64,000 bases of DNA, taken from contig NW_022985561.1 of the NCBI RefSeq assembly GCF_010093815.1, forward strand, positions 686,045 to 750,044. The letters are read 5' to 3'. Every line of letters starts with the position of its first letter. Within the stretch, counting starts at the first letter, position 1. The notes beneath the pieces were generated by a model, which was not told the DNA's origin, ran no database searches, and was given only the letters and a program-made list of their open reading frames with translations. The translations under genes and the position numbers were made by a program. Positions 54,030 to 64,000 of the stretch are shown in pieces. This DNA is from Pseudovirgaria hyperparasitica. Its lineage: Eukaryota > Ascomycota > Dothideomycetes > Acrospermales > Acrospermaceae.

Positions 54030-57000
54030 CTGTTTCCATATCAAAACGAAGCTTAGCCTTTGCCAGTGGGACGAAATAACTTCTCTTTACATGAAGCCCT
54101 TCCACGAGGCAAGTCCAGTTCGAGATCTTATCACTGGAAGAACAAGTGGCGGCAATCTCTTAAGCTTTCAGCGTTTCCAAGAATAAGCTATGCTAGTTTT
54201 AGAGCCCACTGATAAGAAGATTGTGACCGCGAAATGACAGTGGCGAGTGTGTTTGAGGTTGTGAACCTTCAGACGAGATGTCGAGACCTTGAAGTATAGG
54301 TCAGCCAAACCACCCAAGTCTCTACGAAAATCCTGTGGAGAATAGACCTAACCTTCTACGGATGATAGATGAGATCAATAGCCGATGAATTATGACTTGC
54401 CTGTACTACGCTTTGGTCAGAGCAAGCTTTGAATCAAGAACGAGACCACGACAGTCTCTAGCAGATCGAACACTCCACCTACGAACCGACATAGCAGAGA
54501 AGCAGAAATAGCTAGAGATTGAAGCAGATACTAGCTTGGACATGAAACATACACGCAGAGGCAACACGGCATTCCATGCAAATTCAAAATGTGCGTTGTA
54601 ACTACGCCTACAATTTGGACCCACTGTGGCCAGATCCGCACATAACATCAATTAGTGGCGTACTATGGGAACCAGAGAAGATGTAAGGCACGGAAAAAAC
54701 GCTGTAGCACTGGTATTAATGGCATAGTGCAAGAACTTGAGATCTGGAGCTGCACAGTACAAGATCTTAAGACAATGTGTACGGTGTATCGCTATCATAT
54801 GAGAAAAGATACCACATGTGCGCTATCTTGCCTGAAGCAGTGACATGCCACGCCTCGTAGGCTCAAAGCATCGCCATCTTTTCTTGCAAGGTTTCTCTGT
54901 GTACCGCCCCAATGTAGAATGTACAGGACAGTCTACGTGCCAAAAGATATGATTCCGTATTACACTAGCCCAATGCATTGTTCCATTCCGACTCTTTCTA
55001 GCAAATGTGGTTTCCATGCTGTGGGTGGTTATGCAGAATGAGGCCCGTTTCGAAATTGCGGAGAGCAAGGTGTCTTTGGTATCTACGGACATGTTTTAAC
55101 ATATCTCTTTACATTCGCAAGTGTAGAGTATAGGGACAACATGACCGTTGTGAGCAGGCCGCGTGCAGCAGCTATTGAGTTATGATTAGCGAAAAGACAT
55201 GAAGCACCCGGCCAAGAGCATGACTTACAGGCTAACACACCGTTTACACCCCGATGGCCATATAGTCTATGTTGCCAATCCCTAGTAGTATCCTATGCAC
55301 GAGGTGCGCCGATAGCTAAGATCTGTGCTTCCTCGTTGGCAGGTATACCAAATGTTCTGATTTCTGCGCGGCCACAGCGCCCATTACAGCTATGCCCCTC
55401 TTGCACGTCCCGCGTATGTATTCATGGCTTTGTCTTCGCATTGTCCAATACTACGAGCACAGGACTTCCTCCATCGAAAAATCTCTTTCTGTCGTCTTTC
55501 CAGCCCCAATTCCCATATTTGGTCGCACTCTCTTCGCATCTTAAGGCGAACGTCGTAGTCTGCAGCACGCCAAAGCAGTCGTCACCAAAACAGGGAATGC
55601 CGCAGCGAGCGCTTCATTGGCCAGCTAAGCAGGCTTCTTTCTTCCTTCGGAGCAGGAACGAACCATCGCCAAACCATGGGCGCAGCCCCACGTAGTCCAA
55701 AGCTTATTCCAACCACTGCAATGCTATGTCTCTTGAGCCTCCGCATATCGATATATATGTATTGGATGGGGGCGAGTCTGGAATGCGCAAGGCCGCCGGC
55801 ATGAGGAAAACGGCGGGCTTTGGGTGCTCGAGGGGCAGGTCCTACGAAGGCGAGACTTCTGTGTTGCAATTTGGCGCAAGTGACATGGCGCATGAGAGCA
55901 GGAAGAGACTAGAAGTAAATTAGCTACCATATGATCGCCTTTAACTGTATGCGCAACCCATGTTGGTGCGTGATGACACGACTGGCTTGAGTCTGGACGG
56001 CCCGCCTGAGCGGTTTGCGGTACATTTCCAAACGCCAATAAGGAATGGCCTCGTTTGTTTGAGCTTCTCTATAAGCGCATTGCCTGTATTGATTGTACTT
56101 GTTTGCTCAGCGTGCTGCATCTCCTGATACGCAGCCGACTGATCCAGCTTTGGGCCTCCATGCTCTTGCGCATCCCTCTATCTGGCGTGCGAGCAGGCCT
56201 GATGTACGCCGAGGGCAGTGTTCGATGCGTCTCTGCTCCTGATATTTCTTGCCCATCCGACGTAAGGGTCTCGCCTTCGGAGGGCATCGTAGTAGAGATT
56301 AGGATGGCATTATCATCCTAGCGCCCTACTCTATTAAGAATTTAGTATAGGCGGGTCTCACAAACGTCTCGGCGCTATTCTTTTCATCATAGTATAAACT
56401 TACCCTGACACGATAATTGCCATCGATGCCAAATATCTTACGATCATGAGGTGATGGGGACCCTACTCATCTGCGAACGGCGAGGATGATACGTCTGCCG
56501 CATAATCTTGGTGTTTGTATAAGTGTCGAAGTTGGGAATGCAAGGCGCAATCTTTGGGACGTCAGAGAAGAACTCTCGCCGGCTGGTATACGGATAAGCA
56601 GGAGTATGAATCGTGCCTGCTCTTGCAGTTGCAGTTGCGGCCGAGTGCTTGGATTGTTTTCATATGCTCTTATTTCTACCAGTTCCGCTGCTGTAAAGAG
56701 GATTCGTAATTCGGCTTGTGTGAAGAGGTCCGTCCGATTGACCGAGGGATCCATTGTCGGTGCTCCCCAATCAATATATGCTCGAGCTATACAATATGAC
56801 CAAAGTATATACTAGAAGAGTAAAGAGCTGGAAGAATGAAAAATGTCGTAGTTTGGATGTTCATATTCTGTGAACGGAGCTGGTGGAGTTTCTGCAACAC
56901 TAGCTTAATCTTGCTAACGCTCCCTGCAACCAAAGTCGCCCCATGCCCGGCGACCACGTTTGGGTCCTCGCACTTATATACAAAACATACGTTCTACCGA

Positions 57001-58415
57001 TGGCCATCAGCGGCTACCATGTCATTGCTCAATTACATCTTGACCGAGGTCTTACACTCAGAAAATGGGAGAGCAGAGATGCTTGGCCCAGCAGTACGAG
57101 TCTCTGCACACAAGCAGTCAACTTCTTGCCAGATGTCTAGCAGGATGTGACGAAGCCCACAGCATTTCAAATCTTTACCTTATGGACTTATGCTAATTCC
57201 TTTATAACCCATCGCCTTCGACGGGCCCGTCGGATGCAATCTTCTCTATCCTATTCAACAGCACCACGGCTCTACAGTTCGATTGAGCAGGCAATAGGAG
57301 GCACCACATAGACTATCGAAGACTGGAGAGCTCGGAGCAAAGCAGGTTGCACTACACAAGCAAAGTCTACCCGATCATTATGCTGAAAAGCAGGACTATC
57401 TCTATCTAGTGCACATGCACTGTCCTAATTTCAATCTGCAATTGCCTACGCGAGTACCATCATGAGCCCAATACTATAATCAAATCATAGCCTGATAGCG
57501 GATGGTGATTAGAATGGAGATGTACTCCATAGGGTTCCCAAAATTTTTGTTAAGAGAAAAAGTGGATTTTGTATGACTACAATAAATGCTCGGGCAGGAT
57601 TCCAAGGAGGGTATACACTGCCAGGTTGCGAAATTGCTCAAATACCAATTCATATGCTCTTCGATCTCTGTACTCATATGGGGGGTCAGGCGTCGTGTTG
57701 AGGTTTGTGATTATTGTATGACAGGTCACAGAAGTGAGAATAGATGATGTTTGAATCCTAAGTCGCTCATGAGTGTTGATAACGGCAATTGGCAAATTAT
57801 CAAAATACAATAGTGTGGATCTTGGCCTAAGAGGTGGAGACTCCGTACACGTAAAGCATGGAAAGGAGGAGCAAAATTAGCCAAGTGTCCAGAGTGCACC
57901 GCTATCTATAATCCAAGGCTTGTATTAGAGTAACAGCTAGGAATGCAGAAGAAGATGGTCACTGCTCAGTGGAACGTAGAATAAGCAATTACATAGACAT
58001 ACATGAAGCTAGATATCACAAAGAAGGTGTTTACAATTACGTTACTTCCTAATCTTCAAGGCTGCAGACCTACATGCCGATGAACTACCTATCTAAGAAA
58101 CAAGATTGCTATCGTACGTCGTGATGGGAGTGAAATGCAATGCTACACGGTGGGAAAGATTAGTTCCACGTGTATCCAATCATTACAATCGAAGCGAACA
58201 GTGCCCAATGACGCTCGACAGGCCGTAGCTATGGTGGTCGAAGCTTTACCCTTAGCGAGTTCTTTGTTGACGTGTGTCTCCCTGTCCCACAAATATATTT
58301 TCTCCCAGCTTCCCCCAACTACCTATCCACCATCACACAATTCAAGACCTTCCTCAACTTTTCTCTTCTCATCAATCTCTTGCATCTTACTTATTAACCT
58401 ATCATTATACAAACG
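54030..58415. other. 4.4-kb gene-poor region
   Basis: No gene supported; only short overlapping frames. The part just before 58416 has an ATATATTTTC motif (about 58290) and a long pyrimidine-rich stretch, resembling a promoter and leader. Confidence 0.35.
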
Positions 58416-58577
58416 ATGATTCCTTATCTTGCCGGAATACTCGTCGGTCTATACCTGGGTTTGCTCTACAGGTACTTGCTGGTGGACCCACAGTACCAAA
58501 TAGAGGTCTTCATTTACGACACTCCTGCTGCACGACAGCTGCTTTTGAACTTGATGAGACTCGGCGTCGTACCTTAG
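58416..58577 (+). CDS. possible 53-aa membrane peptide at the head of a spliced transcript
   Basis: ATG in good context (ACAAACGATG) after a pyrimidine-rich leader. The first 22 residues (MIPYLAGILVGLYLGLLYRY) form a hydrophobic segment that could be a signal anchor; the rest is short and amphipathic (AARQLLLNLMRL). The stop falls 30 bases before a strong splice donor at 58607, so if transcribed this would be the only ORF in the first exon. The function is unknown. Confidence 0.35.
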   Translation: MIPYLAGILVGLYLGLLYRYLLVDPQYQIEVFIYDTPAARQLLLNLMRLGVVP

Positions 58578-60123
58578 ACTGTTGATGGCTCGTCTACATT
58601 TGTGCTGTAAGTGGCATCAATACAGTACCCTAGATGGGGCTTAACGATCGACTCTTGCACAACTACTAACTTCAAGCAGCTGATGACCTTGCACGCACTT
58701 GGTGTTTTATTATGGCATCAATCTCCACTTCCATTTTTCAGACAGGTATGTTTATCTCTCCCTTGGTTCACGAGCCTAAGATTATGATGATATATTCATA
58801 CACTTCATCTTCTTGAATCTCCATGATAACACAATTCACTGATTTCCAATCTCCCTTTGCTTCTCTAAACACATCTCAGAACATTACATTTGACTGACTT
58901 GCCTCTTACAGAGTTTCATGATACCTCCCGTCTCGATACTAGCATCTTGCATGGTATCACAGGCGATGTCGTGTAGGCTCTTCCTCTCAGTACACCTGCG
59001 TAGCCGGTCTTGAATGGTAATGGTATCTTGAGAAGTAGCAGAGTAGCCAAGTAAGTTTCCTCTTTCCTCTCCCGATATACTGAAACATCAGTATCTTCAG
59101 TGACATGTTTACTTGGTCTTGCTCGGACAAGCTACAGGATACAGGATATCACCTCTCATCAAGCGAGCATCTGCTAATTCGACGCACAGTAATATTACAA
59201 AGTCCTATATATCGGCAGCTCATGCCATGGTCTTCTCTACTTTCATGTGCTCAATCACAACATTTGGCACACCAACCCTAGAGGGGCTTGGCTTTCAATG
59301 CTTTGACCTGCGAGGTGTGTGCCTAGAAAGAATAGACGCACAAGTTTACACTTCCGTGCTATCTCAAGGCAATGATAGTGCGGTCTTTCTATGCGAACAA
59401 ATTATTGAATGCAGACATAGGTTCAGATCAAGACAGATTGAAGAGATTTCATCGCTAAGTCCATCGATTTTATCTGCATTACTCTCACTGACCACCATTC
59501 CCAGATGCTCAATCAAGACTATGTTCGTCAAATCTGTCATAAGATATGGACAGATCAGCTGAGTTGTTTCCTAGCCTCGCTTTCACACACCTCGCTAACT
59601 ATTCCCATGAATTTCATCCTTCCATTTAGCAGATGCAATTGCATCTTGACTCTCTGTACCTTGGCTTCTTTGTCGTGTCGTGACTAGCTAAGTATCGTAT
59701 CCCTCATTCTTGAACTTTTACTGACATTGCCGCATCAACATACTTTAGATTTAGATGACTGAGTATGACTTTAGTCTGCCTCGCCTGGCTCAAGACTTTG
59801 GGGTTAGCTGAATTATAGCTACACTCTAGTGACAAAGAGCAAGATCATCGTAGCTAGTCTGCGATGCAATGGAGACTCCTTCCGGTCATCAATCCTAGAA
59901 CTTGGTAGCTAATACATTGCATACATCGCAGTGGACTTCCTCAATATTCGGTCTTTGGTCCTACCGAAGCAACCAGAGCTAAGTACCTCTTAACACTCCT
60001 CCGTCTCATCGCTAACTTGGCGTTGCACTAAAGCTATCGGAAGAGCTTGAATCGGGCACACTGCCGCTGAGTCCCCGCCTGATTCTTCCCATATTTTGCA
60101 AGAGCTGACAAGGACTAGAGCAA

Positions 60124-60166
60124 GCTACTCCTCCTCATCCTCCTCCTCCTCCTTCTCCTTTCCTAT
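60124..60166. repeat. CTC-rich microsatellite
   Basis: Imperfect (CTC)n/(TCC)n tract, CTCCTCCTCATCCTCCTCC and following. Confidence 0.7.
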
Positions 60167-61372
60167 CTACAAAATATCAACAGTCACCGCTCTCGTCTAC
60201 CACTTATTACAACGACTACGCGGTTGGGGATTTATGATATATCACGCTACGTCCTTCTCCTTCAATGATAATACTTGTTGCTAACTTTCATCTGCAAGGC
60301 ATTTTACAAGACTATTCTTTCGGAATCCGCACCATCAAGACCGACATGTCTTCTCAAGCTACGTCAATCTTCTTTTATTTCTGCGCTCCTTGCTAACTTC
60401 AACTGTCAAATGATTATTCAACTTCCAGTTTTACTTTATCGCCTAGGTTGCTGAGGACAAACTCGTGTCATAGTTTCTTCCTCTCACCAAAGGCTAGATC
60501 AATTGCGAGTGTGATCTGACACCTCCGTGCGACCTCAAAAGGCATCAGATCGCCAATCTTAAGGATCTGGTGCCTTGATTTGTTCTGCTTACGCATACAT
60601 GCCAGCATCTAATGATCTCTAGCAATGACCGTTGCTTCTCAAAGCTCGACTATTCGGTAAGTCTTCCACACACAAACAATGAGCGTCTACTAATAATGTT
60701 TTAGATCACCCATCCATAGTCTTCGAGCTATGGGTGGGGGGCTGTATAGGCGGGTTTGTCTCAAAGTCAATGAGGCAGGCCCATAGAGCTCAGCCCACAT
60801 CAAAATGGCTGTCGGGCTGTTCAAGTCCCTCAGTCACTTGCTCATCTCCTGGGGTTTCTTCGCACGAATTAACCAGAGACACCGCTGTTCTGCGATCGTA
60901 ACCGCCTTCGGGTCTGGTTCCTGTCGTGTATGAGCCGTGCATGTGCTTCCAAGAGGAGCATACATCCTAGGTAAGAACCTTCAATGTCATACAATCTCTC
61001 TTCGTTTCCACATGGATTCTCTCCAGGCTTCCACCCCTCCAGTCAACATGTACGTGTTTGCGCTCTCTTTTACCTTCTCACTTTAGTACCCTGCTTGGAC
61101 CGAAATGGTTCAGGTGAAAGCCAATCATTCTGTGCTCCAAGATGGAGCTTGGGTCTGAGACCGTTTTGGAGGCAGCTAGGACTTTCCCTTGTGCCAATTA
61201 ACCAGCGCGAGAATCATCGGTATCGAGATTGCGAAGATACAAGTAAGTCACACTCATGTTCCCAACCCACTCTTTAACTCTCTGGCTCGCGAGCAGGCCT
61301 ACCATCTGAATCAACCGCATCAGACTCTTAGAGCCTTGTTCCTTTCCGAGTAAGTTCTCTCATCTTCAGCCG

Positions 61373-62100
61373 CTCCTTTGTCCCCACTTCCAATGCCGAA
61401 TATGGGTCACCGAATCGAGATCCTGGGATCTGGGCTTTTGGAAGCTGTTCCCACGGTTCAATGGTGCAGCTCCTCCTGGAGGACTCAATAGCTGCATCAT
61501 GATAGGTTGGCCCGAGAGCAAGCAAGCATTTTGCACCCTGAGTAGAGGGGGACCTAGGTCCTTCTTGCGATCCTGGCGCATGCCGGTGTATCAGCTCAGT
61601 TTGCAGATTTTAGTCTTGCACACACCAAAACTGCGTTCTGCCTCTCGTAAGGGAACTCTCAAAAGAGAATGGCTTGACGTGCGTGTCGGTGCGTACATAT
61701 CGTCATCATATTAAACTGTTCCTGAATAGCCTGGCGGGTTTTACATGAAGCTTTGCAACAACATTTTTCCCCATCTCCTCATGAGCTCCTTGCTAACATT
61801 CTGCTTAGAATTCCAATCGGCAGTCATTTCATTCCACTTTTCACCATTACACATTCCCCAAACATCCCCATCACGGGCCGCCGAGTCAAGGATCTCGAGG
61901 AGTCGGGCTTTTGGAAGCTACTACTCGTATCCTATGGCGCAGTTCCTCTCCAGAGGCTCCATAGCTGCGTCATAAGAAGCGGCCCAAAAGCATGTGAGAT
62001 TGGGTTCATTGAGTGGAGAGCAACCTAGTTTCTCTCGCGATCTTAGCGCAAGCTGAGTATCGGCTCAATGGACTTCAGTCTCGCGCACACGGACTACTCT
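61373..62100. repeat. diverged direct duplication, two ~270-bp copies
   Basis: Copy A (about 61373-61640) and copy B (about 61835-62100) align in order: GGGCTTTTGGAAGCT, then GTGCAGCTCCTCC versus GCGCAGTTCCTCTCC, AATAGCTGCATCAT versus CATAGCTGCGTCAT, and GCGATCCTGGCGCA versus GCGATCTTAGCGCA. The copies have clearly diverged by substitutions and small indels. Confidence 0.6.
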
Positions 62101-62837
62101 GACGGACTATCACCGAGAGGACAATGGTAGTCTCGTTTGAGTTCGTGTGCACATGCGGTCTTCGAAGTCGGACTCTGAGCCTGTACGCGGTGAAGGCTAC
62201 GAACCTGCTTGTCTCTCGAGATGGGCAGAGCCAAGTCAGAGACGCATGGTGGTGCTGGTGGTCGACTTGGGTCAATTGAGTGCAGGCCGTCGATAATCTC
62301 GCTCCCGAATCATATGATAGCTGTTGCTTCATGAACATGCTAACATTTCATCTCAGATCTAGCGCCGTTCCGATCTTAACCTCTGGACTCTGAGAAGTAT
62401 ACATTTCTCCTAAGCCGCTGACACCACACCAGACCTCCTCAAGGCACTTGCCAGATCTCCGGACCCATCCCAAGGTATGTTTCATCTCCATATCTTCCTG
62501 TCACACTTTCACCTCCCGATACCAATCCCCCTGGGTCGACTCAGCACGCTTTGCGAGTTGAGTGAGTGGATAGAGCTCGTCCTCGGGCAAACCAATGCTC
62601 TTTCCAACACTACCGTCCCTAGATTAAACCTGCAGCAATTGAGTATCCGACCTGCATCCAATGGTTGGTTGCGTGCAATTCCTGGTCTGCAGACAACACA
62701 TCTTTCATACCAGACTGCCTCAAGAATTCGATTTTTCTTTGGACGTCTCAGCTGACAGTCGACGCAGAGTCGAATGTCGTATGAGTTACAGTCATTGTGC
62801 TCACGATCCTGGAAACCCGATGCCTTCACGGGATCAA

Positions 62838-63530
62838 TCCAGCTACGTTGCCTCTATTTACACTACTCTCAAGTACCTTACTGACCTAAAATCGCTAGCT
62901 ACAAACCTCGCAATACCCCCGCCGAAGTTGAGCGCGAGTAGGCACTCTGCTGTCAAAACAATCCCGCTACGTCGACTCTATCCCTGCTGTTCTTGAATGC
63001 TTTGCTGATCTCCAAACACTAGTCACATATCTCGAAACGCTCAGTCCAAACTGAGTGTCAGCCACTCCTCCGATACCTTAGCAGTGTATCATCTGATCCA
63101 TCCAGCTACGTTATCTCCTATGTTTACCTGAACACCTCACTGACCACAATCATTAGCGACGTATTTGGAAGCTCTCAGAACCAGTTGACAGAGAGTGGTC
63201 CATTCAACATCGCTTCTGGCTCATCCATTGGACCCATCCAGCTACGTTAACTCCTATGATTACCTGAACCACTCACTGACCACAACCATTAGCGACGTAT
63301 TTGGAAGCTCTCAGAACCAATTGACAGCGAGTGGTCCATCCAACACCGCTTCTGGCTCATCCATTGAACCCATCCAGCTACGTTATTTTCTATAATTACC
63401 TGAACACCTCACTGACCACAATCCATAGCTACGTATTTGGAAGCTCTCAGAACCAATTGAGCGCGAGCAAGTCATCAAAGACAGCACCGCTTCCGGCTTC
63501 TTCCAACAATTCCACCCAGCTACGCTATCT
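62838..63530. repeat. ~136-bp tandem repeats
   Basis: The phrase ATCCAGCTACGTTA recurs at 63103, 63239, 63375 and (degenerate) 63517, with periods of 136, 136 and 142 bp; weaker copies lie near 62839 and 62970. Each good copy also has ACCTGAACACCTCACTGACC, a CATTAG or CCATAG, and TATTTGGAAGCTCTCAGAAC. A period of 136 is not a multiple of three, so frame is not kept between copies. Confidence 0.8.
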
Positions 63531-64000
63531 CCGCCCCAACTATAGTATACAAACCTCACTAACTCATCATCCTCACAGTCACCTCAACCTGCTCGAAACC
63601 CTCCGGCTCACCTCACCGGACGCGCGCTGAGCACATCCAGCTTCCTTTCCTGCACACACCCCCAATCACGAAACCTTGCTAACACCCAAACACCAGGACC
63701 GTCCTTCTCGATCCCAATCGACCGCACGACAGCGGGACCCCCTCACAGCAAAGCGTAAGTCTCCTCCACCCCGAACTCTCTCTCCCTCTTTCCCACATCG
63801 CACCACAAGTCCATCTGCGCGAACGGCACCGTCAACGGATGTTAGCTGTCCAGCTTCTCGTCTGGAAGACAAGCCAAGAGCAATGCCTCCACTCGACCAT
63901 CAACCATTGCGCACTCAATGCGAGATTCAATGAGTGGCTACATCCTTCCGTCGTGCTTCTTCCTCTTCACACACTGCAATACATATCCCACACACCCCTC
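63531..64000. other. pyrimidine-rich right end
   Basis: C/T-rich sequence with a splice donor-like GTAAGT near 63750 and a CTAAC...CAG near 63678-63697. It may be the 5' region of a gene beyond the window; no start can be fixed. Confidence 0.3.

Larger units (their letters stand above)
58578..63950 (+). ncRNA. putative multi-intron transcript without a long reading frame
   Basis: Well-formed introns are seen without coding exons: 58607-58679 (GTAAGT, ACTACTAAC, GCAG), 58746-58911 (GTATGT, CTGAC, TTACAG), 59051-59100 (GTAAGT, ATACTGA, TTCAG), 60657-60704 (GTAAGT, TCTACTAA, TTTTAG) and 61243-61296 (GTAAGT, GCAG). Further donors lie at 61350, 62475 and about 63750. The longest frame between them is 149 codons (59113-59562) and lacks an ATG start. 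A long non-coding RNA, a decayed gene, or a gene of many short exons that I could not assemble would all fit. Confidence 0.35.

Noticed and set aside
55582-55923. Overlapping short frames on both strands, one with a GMRKAAGMRKTAG repeat
   Set aside because: Short, mutually overlapping and without neighbouring exon signals.
1-64000. tRNA and 5S rRNA genes
   Set aside because: I looked for B-box/T-loop sequences and fungal 5S motifs by eye and found none with a matching upstream part; a tRNA search program would settle this.

Overview
The window looks like a 64 kb piece of a filamentous ascomycete nuclear genome, most likely from the Pezizomycotina and plausibly a dothideomycete. Protein genes carry short GT-AG introns (about 45-90 nt), several with a visible CTAAC or CTGAC branch motif. 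The gene content is typical of such fungi: a Gyp7-type TBC protein, Cax4-type dolichyl diphosphatase, an Sld7-like protein, Med6, cytosolic glycyl-tRNA synthetase, an UstYa-family (DUF3328) protein, a PTH11/rhodopsin-like membrane protein and small secreted proteins. Species assignment is inference; nothing in the window fixes it.

Layout. From 1 to about 38.2 kb the window is gene-dense. In order: tail of a Gly/Ser/Asn-rich protein; GYP7 (+); 555-aa unknown (+); RidA family (+); spliced secreted 10-Cys protein (-); 297-aa unknown (+); RWD/RBR ubiquitin ligase (-) divergent from dolichyl diphosphatase (+); Sld7-like (-); small unknown (-); MFS transporter (+); acidic unknown with a 14-nt first exon (-); 20-aa-repeat protein (-); 289-aa unknown (+); Gln-rich unknown (-); MED6 (-); MAPEG family (+); zinc-ribbon protein (-); glycyl-tRNA synthetase (+); P450 (-); 53-aa secreted peptide (+); UstYa-like oxidase (-); 7-TM rhodopsin-like protein (+). 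The block P450 / secreted peptide / UstYa / 7-TM protein (32.5-38.2 kb) is the most cluster-like part. It resembles a fungal RiPP (dikaritin-type) locus in its components, but the peptide has no dibasic-flanked repeated core.

From 38.2 kb to the end the window is gene-poor and repeat-rich. It holds one clear RNA gene (U6 snRNA, minus strand, 39.4 kb); a ~345-bp near-perfect palindrome whose arms differ mainly by CpA/TpA transitions, as repeat-induced point mutation would leave (42.0-42.35 kb); a run of smaller inverted repeats (42.6-43.0 kb); a small Ala/Lys-rich helical protein (44.4 kb); a regularly spaced array of 17 copies of a conserved element separated by unlike spacers (46.95-47.95 kb), which resembles a CRISPR array in geometry but not in context; three dispersed repeat units each led by TATATAA and a pyrimidine tract (51.4-53.9 kb); and a 5.5-kb zone (58.3-63.9 kb) with well-formed splice sites but no long reading frame, ending in ~136-bp tandem repeats.

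The gene-dense part is mainly housekeeping: vesicle traffic, N-glycosylation, ubiquitination, replication, transcription and translation. Secreted or secondary-metabolism-like genes are interspersed. The right part has the architecture of an accessory, repeat-shaped compartment.
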